Source: Gracilariopsis chorda (taxonomy: Eukaryota > Rhodophyta > Florideophyceae > Gracilariales > Gracilariaceae). Taken from it: DNA of 62,640 nucleotides. Under the pieces are notes generated by a model, which saw only the letters and a list, made by a program, of their open reading frames with translations, had not been told where the DNA came from and searched no databases. Shown here piece after piece: positions 24,226 to 34,966 of this stretch (position 1 is the first letter of the stretch; each line of letters begins with the position of its first letter). The translations under genes were made by a program, and so were the position numbers. The stretch covers positions 1-62,640 of the forward strand of contig NBIV01000326.1 in NCBI GenBank assembly GCA_003194525.1. The letters run 5' to 3'.

Positions 24226-24573
24226 GTGAAGACCAACACGTTCGAGAGAAATCGACGCGAATTTCAAGGCGCATGTTTGGATTCTGGCGCACAACAATCT
24301 GAAGTAGGAAAACAACAAGCCCAAGCGTACTGTGAGCTTGTAGGCATTCCATTTAAATTGAATCACTCCAAAAAAGCTTTTAAATTTGGAGATGGCATAT
24401 TATTCAGCCGTGGAACCATGCAAGTACGCATTCCAATCCCTGGCAACACTTTTCTTCCACTTGAGATTGACGTCGTCGACGTCTCTGTACCTCTTCTTAT
24501 TGGACTCGATATGGTGGACTTTCACGCTCTTGTACCTGACAACCCAGACCACATGTTACTCAGCAAGAAGTTC
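24226..24573 (+). pseudogene. Copia-1 protease region, cut by Gypsy-2
   Basis: 116 codons with the aspartic protease triad as CLDSGAQQS and the downstream LLIGLDMVDF typical of retroviral-type proteases. The Gypsy-2 insertion begins after the codon TTC at 24571-24573. The same frame resumes at 34967 with AACTGGTCG. Confidence 0.8.
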
Positions 24574-25102
24574 TGTAGTACAATAGTACGTCCTTTGGCC
24601 AAGTGGGGTAGTAGTCTACTAGGGGGTAGTAGCGGCAGAGACCCAGCCACTGGGGTGACAATCCACTGGGTCTACTAGTGACGCGGGCACCAACTGGCAG
24701 CGAGTTGCAATAAGCGGGCGCTATCTCAAGTCCCTACAAGTCGGGAGAATGGTAGCGATGGCTTGGAGGCCTTTGGAGTCCTACTGTCTGCATATGGCGG
24801 CAAAAAGACGGTGAGGGTGCTTGTCTTTACGCTTCAGAGATCGGCGGCACTGGAGCCAGCCTATATGGCTGATGAGGCGCTCTGACCTCCGGACACTATC
24901 CTAACAAATTAAATAAAGTTAGCTACATAATAATAAAACCTATGGCCATAGTGCCTTGGCACTCGCACTGTCCCCTCGTATCTCCTGCATAGGCACCCTG
25001 CTTGGCCACGTGAAAAATTTCGGCCAGCAATGTTCTGTGCTCTGCCAGCGCAGCCCTATGGTTACTTCACCACTGCATCTGCCTAATGGTCATTCTCCTA
25101 CA
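24574..25102 (-). repeat. Gypsy-2 3' LTR (left copy)
   Basis: 529 bp beginning TGTAGTACAATAG and ending CTCCTACA on the plus strand. Matches 34445-34961 with scattered differences. Confidence 0.92.
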
Positions 25103-25117
25103 GACCTCCCCCTTTAA
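25103..25117 (-). other. Gypsy-2 polypurine tract
   Basis: On the minus strand AAAGGGGGAGGTC lies directly before the 3' LTR's TGTAGGAG. Confidence 0.85.
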
Positions 25118-25728
25118 GATCGGACGTCCCGTCGGCCACTTCCACGTCGCTGAGCTATCCTTCTCTTCCACTGGCGTTCTTTCCTCCCGCCCAATGGAGT
25201 GGTTGTTCTCGCGTCCTCTCTCCCGATTAGGTCTCTCGCCTCCTGGTTGACATGGCTGGTCGGCCCTTCCACAGCAGGTACGGCGGCAGTACCGGTTTGC
25301 GTCCATTTGGCTGCTTTTTCGGCAAGTGGCCCGTGGCCGCTACCACGCCATTGGTCGCCTAGGAGGGGGCCTCATTAACTAGTGAGTCTCAACTGCGGGG
25401 CGCTCCTCGTGCTCCTGCATTTCACCGAACCCTGGCGCGGACGCCCATATTTCCCTCTAGATTACCTCATTCTTCTGGTCGCTCTTGTCTCCTCATACCT
25501 CCTTGGTGCATCCACCATACCCGCCCCTTCGGTAGATCGTGGTGCATTCCCTTGGCCTTTCAGATTGCTGACCGCGGGTCTCCCCTGGCGCCGTGTCCGC
25601 TGTGCCGGCTTGTTGATCGCGTCTACGCCATGTCCTGGGGGGCATATAAGGGCTCCTAAGGCTACCTCTTGGACTATGACGGCTTCGAGCGTATCCCTCG
25701 GGTGGCAATAACTGTAAACTCGACCAAC

Positions 25729-27466
25729 ATGGCTCTGGTCCCCAGCAGCGCATATGTCCACCCCGGGGACAAGTACGACCACACTTTGGGTCGGAATCCT
25801 ATTGCCGTGAGGAGTACCCATCTACCCAGTTCGTTCGCCAAGTTCGTGCGGTATGCTGACCAATACTTGGACGCCCGGCGGTTCGCTGCAATCCCCAACT
25901 ATGCCCGTGCGAAGAAGAACTCCCAAGAGCACTCCTGGTACAACCGTTGGCTCCACCTTCCTGCTGATGACCGTTCGGTCGCGCGTTGCTGCGCTCTGGT
26001 CCCACTGGATATGGCCTTCGTCCGCTGTGGCGAGGAGTCTGATTACCAATGGAGAGTAAACAAGCTCCTGGAGGACTTGTATTCGATGCATGGCGACCTT
26101 AAGGCCCCTTTTCCTCCCCCTGGTCATAGCCTCCTGGAATTAGTCTGCTTCAGACCTCCATACGACCACTTGCACTGGTTATCGAACCGGACCTGTTGGA
26201 ATGATATGATCGAACCCGAAGGTCGTATTCGAACCAACCTCAAGTACTTCTTCTGTTGGCACCAAGTAGAATTCCACGATATGCCTCCGTCCCGCAGGTC
26301 TTCTCTGTATCTCATGCTACCGTCACTTAGCGCCGGATCTGAGGCTGCCATCTGGCACGTTTCAAATCTCCTTATGGTCCCTACTCCGTCCGTGGTGGCC
26401 TACTACATCTATCAGCTCCAGGGAGACTTCACTAAACGTCTCCTCTGGCTGACGTGGCAGGTTCTTTTTGCCGAATGGGCCGTGTTCTGTTTGATTGCCT
26501 TTCTGGATACCGCCCACTATGGGGTGCAAGCTAACGTCCGGGAGGCCGACTGCCGTATCTGGAACGAGCGGGTTCTTCCCAGTCCTGAAGGCCGACTCGT
26601 GCCTCTTCCGCAGCACTTGATTCGGCCCATCCGTGAGTTGGGCGTGCAGAACATTGTCCGGGGTACGGAGTACGAGAGTGAAGAGGCCGAGGCCCTATTG
26701 GATTATGTCCTTCAGGTCGACTGGGCGCAGACCCCCGGGTTCCTTTGGTATGATTATGACACCGACACCTTCTTCCCGATCCCACGAAATCCTTTAGGCA
26801 ATGAAGACGGGAACGTCTACCAGGCCAAGCCATTGCTGGCTGTCCACGTGAACGAGCCAGGTCAGTCCATGCCGGATTACTACCCTCAGGTCATTGGGTT
26901 TCACGAAAATTTTCTTCTTCCTCCAGTCCGAGAGCAGGCGGTAGCTCCTGTACCGGCCCCATGGGTAGCGCCGTCTTTTGTGCCGACGCATGAGGATGCC
27001 GTGGTAGAGCCCCCAGAGGCTTACATCGGTCCCTTGGCTTCCCTACCTCCTACGTCCATGACGGTTTCCGCCCCTGTGGTCCCTCCTCCGCCTCCAGTGC
27101 CGGTCATTCCAGAGGTCATTACAATGGCCTTCGATGACCTGAAGAAGGTATAAACGCCCGTTAGTATCCTTTAACCCACTTGTATCGTCGAGGCTCTTCG
27201 TTCCGCCCCAATCCTGGGCTCGCCGGGCTTCAGGGTACCACTCGCTGGTTCAGCGTAATCAAGAAGTAAAAGACGCCTTAGCTACCATCCTGGAGGAGAA
27301 CTCTAAGTTGTTGTCCAAGCGCGTCGCAACAGACCTTGATAACCGCTTTGGTCTTAACCTTTCGGACACGGATCGCGCTGGTGGTGCCTCATCCTCTTCC
27401 ACCCGGATTCCGGCTCAAAAGCGCACCCGCACGAGATCCCCTGCTCAACTGGCTGCGTCGTCCTAG
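25729..27466 (+). CDS. Antisense accessory gene of Gypsy-2, two exons, unknown function
   Basis: I do not recognise this protein. Exon 1 (25729-27147) starts at ATG (MALVPSSAYVH) and is open for 473 codons. Exon 2 (27254-27466) adds 70 codons, joined in phase by removing a GT-AG intron. The middle is rich in aromatic residues (HLHWLSNRTCW, KYFFCWHQVEFHD). Then comes a proline-rich stretch, a predicted helix across the splice (DDLKK/RNQEVKDALATILEEN) and a basic tail (QKRTRTR). An upstream in-frame ATG at 25630 is cut off by TAA 25657-25659, and a TATA-like TATAAG at 25644-25649 suggests 25729 as the start. It runs opposite to gag-pol, like the antisense ORFs of some plant gypsy elements. It stays open while pol is ruined. 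Confidence 0.7.
27148..27253 (+). other. Putative intron in the antisense gene
   Basis: The donor is AAG|GTATAA (27148), the acceptor TTCAG (ending 27253), with CTTTAAC as a possible branch point near 27169. Using the nearer CAG at 27231-27233 would hit a stop after 12 codons, whereas the distal one opens 70 codons of helical sequence in phase. An intron on this strand cannot be removed from the genomic RNA made from the other strand, which would let it persist. Confidence 0.6.
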
Positions 27467-27820
27467 TGGTAGTCCGTATGGCTAGTAGTCCTCAGTAAAG
27501 ACTATGGTTCCCTTTTTGGCCCTTCTAGCGTCAAGGTGTGCGTCTTCTCTGTCGTGATCCATTGGTCTTCATCTCAATCCTTCAATACCACTAGGTTGGT
27601 TTTGAACCAAGTCCCTGGGGTTTTGGTGCACTTTCCTTATAGGTGAGCCGTCCGCGCTTCGTTCATGAGGAATTCTGCCTTGATGACCAGGGAAATCGGA
27701 GTTATGTGGCGTCCAAGTTGCTCATCGTCGCGGTAAACCTTCGAAAGAGCTGGCGCGCGGCCAGCGAGTGGAGCGGCGTGGGAGGCGTTTCCGTGGGCGC
27801 CGTGGCCAAAAGCAGTGTTA
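27467..27820. other. Gap between the convergent genes of Gypsy-2
   Basis: About 350 bp between the end of the antisense gene and the end of the chromodomain frame. No feature recognised. Confidence 0.6.
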
Positions 27821-28684
27821 TTACTGCGTGGAGGCGGATTGGGCCCGTGCTGGCGCAAATTTGTGGCCAGAGATACCCCCCTCCCTAAGGTCACGCTCCG
27901 TGTGTGCTGTTTTTGACCAATAGTCGGCCACAAAACTATCCGGGATGTCTGACCTCGGAAACCAAGTATCTTCCTTGGCCTCATAGCCATACCAACGGAC
28001 TTTGTAGCACACTTCGCCATCGTCGGTGAGCCCAGCGGAGACGATGCAGTCAATGACATACTCCCGTTGATCGTTCATTCCGGCGTCCTCCGGTAGGTCC
28101 ATATGGTCGAGGGGACCGTACCCGTCAGCATCCGAAGGAGCACCGTCGGGGGTTTCCATAGGGTCAGGTACTTCTTCATGAACTACCATTTTGTGCAGAG
28201 GACCGTAGCCATTGGGGGAAGGGCCTTCTGGATCCGTGGAGACCTGAGGTTCCTGAGGGCTTGTAGGGTCATTGACCAGTGGTTGCATAGGAATGGAGGG
28301 TGGGGTTTGGGACGAAGGGAAAGCGCGCGAGTCCAATGGTTCAGTTGAAGGTGGGCGTGGCGCCAGAGGGACTCGGTCCATTGTGACTGTGTCCTGGAGC
28401 CCATGTCGGTCGATAGTAACCATTTGCCAACGGGACGTAAGTACCTTGAAGGGCCCAGTGGACTTTGGCAACAGGTTCTTGGTGATGTCCTCGTCCTCGG
28501 GCTTTTCCTTCCGTATTCTGTCCAAGTAGACGTAATCTCCCACGGCCACTTGCGCTGTAAACCAAACGGACCGATCGAAATCGGCCTTATAGCGCGCTTG
28601 CGCTTTGTCCAACGTGGTCTTTGCGGCCTTCAAGATAGAATAAATTCGCTTCCGCGAATACCGTTTGGCCTGGGCGGCAGTCAT
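27821..28684 (-). pseudogene. Gypsy-2 pol C-terminus with chromodomain
   Basis: 287 codons covering the integrase tail (AQARYKADFDRSVWF, then a GPF-like STGPFKVLTSRW) and a linker. The chromodomain has YVIDCIVSAG, YKVRWYGYEAKEDTWFPRSDI and FVADYW. It is in another frame from the integrase core, so it is broken. Confidence 0.82.
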
Positions 28685-28709
28685 TCCTCCATTATGTCTT
28701 GAGGTGCTC

Positions 28710-29459
28710 CTAATTCCTGTAGGTCAACCATGTACGGCGCAGGGGCCTTACGAGGGTGCGGTCAAAAGAAGTTGTACCAGTGGACTTATGCACTTGATTA
28801 TTATATGCATAGACCAGCAGCTGGACATAGTCATCCCAGTCCAATTGGTGCTCGGAAACGTAGTGAGTTAGCCTCTTGGTCAGGGTTCGGGTAAACCGTT
28901 CGGCTTCTCTATTGGTCTGAGGATGGCACGCGGTGGTGAGGAGAAGTTTTAGACCTAAGGCCAAGCACACATGTTCAAATAATTTGGAGATAAACTGAGA
29001 GCCATTGTCCGTAAGGAGATAGAGCGGCAGTCCATAGGGATAAATCCAATGAACAAAAAAAGCCATGGGGAGGTCCGTGGCGGTTGTTGATTTGAGCGGA
29101 ATTGGTCGGGTCAACTTGGTAAACCGATCGGTAATCACCAATATAAATCCGGTGCCGTGGGTCGAGTTCTGAAATGGCCATAGGATATCCATAGCAGTGA
29201 GCTCCAAAGACCCGGCCGCTGGGAAAAACTTCAGTTTCCCTTGATCTACCGCTCTTGGTCCTCGGATCTTTGCGCATGCTGCACAAGTCCTTGCGGTCTC
29301 CATTATGTCATTGGCGATCAGGGGCCAGTAAAAGTATCTCCTCAGGGTATGATACATCTTAGTCCCTCCAGGATGGCCAGCCAACCTCGGATAGTGCGCG
29401 AGGTAAAAAAGGCGTGTCCATAAGGCCTTAGGCACTACCCGCTGTATCGCCCCTTCCAA
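28710..29459 (-). pseudogene. Gypsy-2 integrase core
   Basis: 249 codons. The zinc-binding region (YLAHYPRLAGHPGGT, CAACAKIRG) is followed by the DDE core with LTAMDILWPF, LLTDNGSQFIS and REAERFTRTL. The first Asp, the second Asp and the Glu are present. Frame breaks lie on both sides. Confidence 0.85.
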
Positions 29460-29687
29460 TGGTGACCTGCGACATAATATGCCTCAGCGGTCATAATCAA
29501 ACAGCGACCCAGGGGTCCCTACTCTCTCTCCTATCTGGGCGCAGTATTCGTCCATTTTCTGGGCCTGAAGGAATTCCTGGAGGAGTATTGGTGTCAGATC
29601 CGAGCTTTCCGACTGGTCCATATGGATATCCAACGGTGGATCTTCCCAGTCCATAGCGCATAAGATCGCTGCGTCGTGTCCGTCCGT

Positions 29688-30482
29688 CTATTGGGCCATT
29701 CTCAGCTTAGCCACCGGTGGTTCCTCTCCCTCGTCATCAATGTACTGTGGTCCGTCCCAGATGGTGGGAATCTCATCTTCCAGGGGAGTTTGGTCCGTAC
29801 CATTGGTCAGGATGCGTGACAGCACATATGCAGCCTGATGTTTCAGCCCTGGCCTATAGGTCACTTCGTAATCGAATTCGGCCAGGCGCATTCTCCATCG
29901 GGCCAGACGGGAGGATGCGTCCGTCATGTTCAGTAGCCAGCGGCGGGAGTGGTGATCTGTCCTAATGGTAAAGCGAGTTCCTTCCAAAAAAGGCCGAAGA
30001 TGGAGCACTGACCACACGATGGCCAAACGTTCCTTTTCCGTGGTGCTATAGTTCTTTTGGGCCTTGCTGAGGGACCTAGTCCAGTAGCAAACTGGGCGGT
30101 AGTCCTTAGGGGACTCCTGCTCTTGTAGAAGGTCACAGCTCACTTGGGTTGCAAATGCGTCGGTATCTAGGATATACCGTTTATTGGCCTTGGGTAGCGC
30201 CAAGACCGGCGGATTAACCAAATGGTCCTTGAGGTTCTGATAGGCCTCATACTGCTTTTCCATGAGGTCATGAAATTCCGAAGGGGTCCCTTTCTTCAGC
30301 ATCTCATTCAGGTGCTGCAATTTTCGCGAACCCTGGGACAAACCTACGGTAAACATTACAAAGGCCAAGGAAGGAGGGCAATTCCGTATGGGTCCTAGGG
30401 GGTCGTGCTTCCCGTATGGCCTTTGTTGTAACTTGGGCCACTTGGAGTTTCCCCGGCAGGACCACATGGCCAAGGTAGTCAA
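29688..30482 (-). pseudogene. Gypsy-2 RNase H region
   Basis: 264 codons: ALPKANKRYILDTDAFATQ, YWTRSLSKAQKNYSTTEKE, IRTDHHSRRWLLNM and FDYEVTYRPGLKHQAAYVLSR, diagnostic of Ty3/gypsy RNase H followed by the start of integrase. It lies in a different frame from RT and, by a stop, is separate from the integrase core. Confidence 0.85.
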
Positions 30483-31035
30483 CGGAGGGCTGGAAGAAGA
30501 AATACTTCTTCAATTTCAGTTTGACACCAGCCTGCTGTAGTAACCTAAGAACTGCCTTCACATGTGCAAAGTGTTCCCTAATGGACCTGAAAAAGATGAT
30601 CACATCATCTAGGTAGACCAAGGCGAATTTTTATTTGACCCTGGAAAAAATGATTTCCATGGCCCGCTGGAAAGTAGCTGCCGCATTCATAAGACCAAAG
30701 GGCATCCGTGTAAATCGAAAGAATCCCTCGTGGGTCGTGAAGGTAGTCAGCGACTTCGCCTTGTCGTCCATGGGAACCTGCCAATACCCACAATTGGCAT
30801 CCAACGTGGTAAAAATTTGCGCGTCCCCAAAGAAATCTAGACAGTCTTCCATACGGGGGATAGGATAAGTATCCCTCTTGGTCACCGCATTTAGTTTGCA
30901 GTAATCAATACAAAACCGTACGGTCCCGTCCTTCTTGGCCACTAGGACAAAAGGGCTAGCCCATTCGGCCTCAGTGGATGGTGCACGCTCAATGACCCCA
31001 GCGGACTTCATTTTCTCAACCTCCTTAGCTCCCAC
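30304..31035 (-). pseudogene. Gypsy-2 reverse transcriptase
   Basis: Two pieces in one frame separated by a stop before LVYLDDVIIFF. Motifs are FCIDYCKLNAVTKRD, TLDANCGYWQVP, RMPFGLMNAAATFQRA, the active site YLDD, and VDYLGHVV. The end overlaps the RNase H frame because of a frameshift near 30350-30480. Confidence 0.85.
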
Positions 31036-31345
31036 CTCTCTTACTTTTAGGCCAGTCCGATATGGCTGCTGATATTGGGGCGTGGCCTCGTCCTAAAGGT
31101 CAATTCGATGCCATGTGGCGTCGATCTTGCCCAGCTTTCCACTTCACATGCTAGCAAAGTCCTTGAGGAGATCAATGACTTGTTTCCTAGATGGTTCAAA
31201 GTCATCGCCAAGGTTGACGTAGTTTTCCCAATTGGCCGGTGGTTCACCCCCAGGAAGCAACTTTTCCGCATCAATCTCCATAATGGCCACTGGGGCAGGC
31301 ATAGATACCCCCACCACTGCACCCTTGGGTAGCCTTGTAGGCTTG

Positions 31346-31912
31346 TCACGGAAGTTGCTCATGGTGACGGCAAAGGGCCGGTTGGGTACCACATTCATTA
31401 CTCCATTGGCCATGAGGGAAAGTTGTTTCGTTACCAACTTGGGATGGTTTTGCAACAAAACCAGACCTGAGGACTCGCATACCGCTGCAGCGTAGCTGGG
31501 TCATAGGCGGTATGACTATCGCTTTTGCCAATCTGACCTTGTTGGACACGGTCCTCGTGGGAAACTTGACCTTAGCTGGGGCAGCCTCGGGTCCAGGGCA
31601 CGAGCCGCCAATCGCCAATGGTGGTCCTCGAGGGAAAGCCACCCTCTTTTGGCCAGGATAGATTGCCTTTACATATCTGTCAATAAAGCTCGTCCCTAGG
31701 ATCCTTTCTGCCACCAGGTTCGGACATACAAGAAACCAAGTCTTAACCTTCAGGTAACCCAATTGGACGTAAAGCGGAAGTATTCCGCGAATGTCCATCG
31801 GCCGAAGTGATGCGTCCGTAACCTTCGGTGACTTCTTTTCCTGTATCATCCTTTCCCAGCTCAATGGTAAGACCTTCGGATGTACCAGATTGGGGCCTGC
31901 TCCAGTATCCAA
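31346..31912 (-). pseudogene. Gypsy-2 protease region
   Basis: 188 codons opening with MDTGAGPNLVHPKVLP (aspartic protease DTG) and ILGTSFIDRYV. Gag stops upstream at 32146, and a further frameshift leads into 31144-31458. Confidence 0.75.
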
Positions 31913-32145
31913 TACGGCCGTAAACGTCGTTGCGGTATTGGCCTGTAGTCACAAGGTTCACTGTACCTTGTATTTATCCTTCCTCAGGACACAAACAGCG
32001 TCCTCCAGGTCCTCCAATTGGTCCACAGCCTACACCCGACTCGAGACCCCTGTCATTTCGTCCTCTGGTTTCTTTCTCTTCTCAGCTCCTGTGGTCTGCA
32101 ATTCCGATGGTTTAGGGCGGCAGTCATAAGAGGGATGATATGCCT

Positions 32146-33846
32146 CTATGCTTCTCTCTGGTCGTTTTTCTGCCGCGTGGGCACCGCAAGATCGCCTTGT
32201 CCGTCAAGGTATTCGACGCTATCCCTTGGGTCTTCAAGCATGTTGAACTCAGGTTGCTTCACCGGTGTACTCAGGGGAGTTACATACTTTGAGCTCCATG
32301 GCGCTCCAGTGGTCCTCGGAGGGAAGGTCCTACGTAAGTAACCCTCCGCTCGGCGCACCTGATCGTTCTCCTCCCTTCGCGCCATGAATCCCTTGCGGAT
32401 GTCCTCAGGCATATAATTTATGGAATCACACGGCCGGGCCTTGGAAAGACAAATATAACAGGCCTCATTGGACTTCGTAATGACGTCCTTCCTGGAGGCA
32501 ATCGGAGAATAACGGGGTGTCGCCGGGACCGATGGGGTAGTCGTTCCTGACAAAAAGGCCGATGGTGCTCCTGACGGAGCTGAGGAAAAGCTCACCGCAA
32601 GAGTATCCATGGGGTCTGAATGTCCAAAGGCCGAGTCCGATTCCGACGGGGACTCTACCATGTGGGCCTTCACTTTTCTGGTGAGGGGTCTTGCGCGACC
32701 CCGAGTATCCGCGTCACCCGTTCGACGGGATGTTCTATAGGTCTTACCGTATCCTTCGGCATACGTCACCAGTTGACGCAGCGTCAAGTCCAGATGGGCA
32801 GTTTGGGGGGTTTGGACATGAGTCCGTATCGCAGGGAGCAATCCCGCGATAACATGTCGCTTCAACTGACCCTCGGAGAACACATTCCCGCACCTGCAGG
32901 CTCTAGTCCAAAGTTGGTCGGCGTAATCCGTTTCGGACATGCTGGAACTCTGGTGGTATCCAATTACGTCCTGATAGGCGTCCATTATGTGTTCATCAGT
33001 CGCATACGTTTCCAACAGGTAACGAACAACCTCTGGATAGGTCCTTAGGAGCTCCCGATCTCGGGCATCAATGGGGTTGACCGAGCCGGAGATCTTGGCA
33101 ACCACTTGCTCCTTCGCCTGTCCACTTAGGAAAAACTGGAAGCAATAAAGCGCCGCTCCTTCACGGACTCCGTTCTGGTCACAGACCACCTGGAACGAGC
33201 TCAAGAACCTAAGGACTGTAATGGGACCCTTCCCTGAAAACTTGTCTGGGACGGTCAGTTGCATTCTCTTCGCCCACCTGGCAATCTTCTTGGCGACCGA
33301 AGAGGTGTACCGCGTGGACCGATCCATCAAACGGTATGTGTTCACGTCTAAGACCTTCTGGAAAAGCTCATTAGTCGTGACCAATGGTTTGAGGCGCCGA
33401 ACATCCGCCTCATCCGTATCGGTATCGGAAGAGTCCGACGAGTCCGAATGGTCATCGCTCGAGTTCGAGTGGTGCCTCTTCCGATGGTTCGTCCTCGACT
33501 TATGCCTTCGGCTGCGTCTCTTCTTCCCATGGATCTCAGTATCTACGAGGTCCTTTTGGGTGAGCTCTTCATCATCCTCGAGGTACTCGCTGGCGTACTG
33601 AACGCCGTGTTGTCCACTGGTCTTATCTCCCGCACGGCCTCTTTGCCTCTGAAGTCTCTCTTCTCCAGTCGTTATATAACCCAATGGGCCTTCCTGTGCT
33701 GTACCCAGGCAAGGGGTTACTTCTATAGCTGCTCCCTGAGGTCCGGTGTGTGTTGACCGATGGACATCCAATCGTAAACTTTGAGAAACAGCCCGAGGGC
33801 TGTGAAATGGGCCTGCCTGGCGGGTGATTTCCCCTTGTATGGTCAT
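32146..33846 (-). CDS. Gypsy-2 gag (uninterrupted frame in a dead element)
   Basis: 566 codons from ATG 33844-33846 (MTIQGEITRQ). A Ser/Asp/His-rich linker (HHSNSSDDHSDSSDSSDTD) precedes the capsid-like part with RMQLTVPDKFSGKGPITVLRF. The usual CCHC box is incomplete: CYICLSKARPCDS has cysteines at the first two and last positions but no matching His. This is the only gag in the window without internal stops. Its element cannot transpose alone because pol is broken. Confidence 0.75.
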   Translation of the reverse strand: MTIQGEITRQAGPFHSPRAVSQSLRLDVHRSTHTGPQGAAIEVTPCLGTAQEGPLGYITTGEERLQRQRGRAGDKTSGQHGVQYASEYLEDDEELTQKDLVDTEIHGKKRRSRRHKSRTNHRKRHHSNSSDDHSDSSDSSDTDTDEADVRRLKPLVTTNELFQKVLDVNTYRLMDRSTRYTSSVAKKIARWAKRMQLTVPDKFSGKGPITVLRFLSSFQVVCDQNGVREGAALYCFQFFLSGQAKEQVVAKISGSVNPIDARDRELLRTYPEVVRYLLETYATDEHIMDAYQDVIGYHQSSSMSETDYADQLWTRACRCGNVFSEGQLKRHVIAGLLPAIRTHVQTPQTAHLDLTLRQLVTYAEGYGKTYRTSRRTGDADTRGRARPLTRKVKAHMVESPSESDSAFGHSDPMDTLAVSFSSAPSGAPSAFLSGTTTPSVPATPRYSPIASRKDVITKSNEACYICLSKARPCDSINYMPEDIRKGFMARREENDQVRRAEGYLRRTFPPRTTGAPWSSKYVTPLSTPVKQPEFNMLEDPRDSVEYLDGQGDLAVPTRQKNDQREA

Positions 33847-34421
33847 GGCAATGGACTACACGAGGAAATCTGTTTGCACAACCTGAGGAACCAGTTGGTC
33901 TGCCAGAGAGGAGAGAGGCTCCCGTAATGCTCTATCCATTTGGTCCCTAAGGAACTACTCCACTTGATTTTCGCACCAAGAGCGGAGTTGCGGCCATAGG
34001 AGAGCGGCGACATCGTCCACCATACGGGGGATGGTTACGGTAGCAGATAAGTCCTGCATCATTCCTTGGGCCTTGCGGAAGATTGAGCTGATCCATCCTC
34101 TCGCGAAGGCGAGCGACCAATGGCGAATCTCTGGTTATCCTTTCTAGATCATCCACAGGGTCTATAACAAGTCCACCGAAGCGGCTGCAGGTACTCCTAC
34201 GGTCACTATTATTGTCCGCTTGGGCGGCCAATTGGGCTACGGCGACTGCAGGAGGTGCTGCTGCACCCGGGGTTCCATGTTGGTCTTCGTTCCTTGGGTT
34301 GGTTTTTTGATTATCAATACGGTAGGTGTTGATTTCGAGCCAGTTGCGTGGACTAATAGTCCAATGGTAGGAGTCCTATGCGTAAACTTCTTTCCTTAAG
34401 GGCAAAACGGCTGTTTCTGTA
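33847..34421. other. Gypsy-2 5' untranslated region
   Basis: 575 bp between gag and PBS. No convincing gene; a 94-codon minus-strand frame (33947-34231) has no known features. Confidence 0.6.
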
Positions 34422-34442
34422 GGCTTCTAGATCAGGAGACCA
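34422..34442 (-). other. Gypsy-2 primer binding site
   Basis: On the minus strand TGGTCTCCTGATCTAG begins two bases inside the 5' LTR. It nearly matches the Gypsy-1 PBS. Confidence 0.7.
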
Positions 34443-34444
34443 GT

Positions 34445-34961
34445 TGCGATAGAATAATACGTCCTTTGGACAACTGGGGTAGTAGTCTTCTAGCGGGTAG
34501 TAGTGGCAGAGACCCAGCCACTGGGGTGACAATGCTCTGGGTCTACTAGTGACGCGGGACCAACTGGCAGTGAGGCGCAATGGGGAGGCGCTATCTCAAG
34601 TCCCTACAGGTCGGGAGAATGGTAGCGATGGCTTGGAGGCCTTTGGAGTCCTACTGGCTGCATATGGCGGCGAGAAGACGGTAAGGGTGCTTGTCTTTAC
34701 GCTTCAGAGATCGGCGGCACTCGAGCCAACCTATATGGCTGGTGGGGCGCTCTGACCTCCGGACGCTATCCTGAAAAATTGAATAAAATTAGCTACATAA
34801 TAAAACCTATGGCCATGGCACTCGCACTGTCCCCTCGTATCTCCTGCATAGGCACCCTGCTTGGCTACGTGGAATATTTCGGCCAGCAATGTTCTGTGCT
34901 CTGCCAGCCCAGCCCCATGGTTACTTCACCATTGCATCTGCCCAATGGTCATTCTCCTACA
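34445..34961 (-). repeat. Gypsy-2 5' LTR (right copy)
   Basis: 517 bp with TG...CA ends, followed by AATTC (34962-34966), the second target copy. Confidence 0.92.
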
Positions 34962-34966
34962 AATTC

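Larger units (their letters stand above)
24574..34961 (-). mobile_element. Gypsy-2, Ty3/gypsy chromovirus nested in Copia-1
   Basis: LTRs 24574-25102 and 34445-34961 have TG...CA ends, with target copies AGTTC (24569-24573) and AATTC (34962-34966) differing at one base. On the minus strand it carries PBS, gag, protease, RT, RNase H, integrase and chromodomain, all decayed. Between chromodomain and 3' LTR lies a long gene on the opposite strand. The LTRs are more diverged than those of Gypsy-1, so it is probably the older insertion. Confidence 0.93.
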
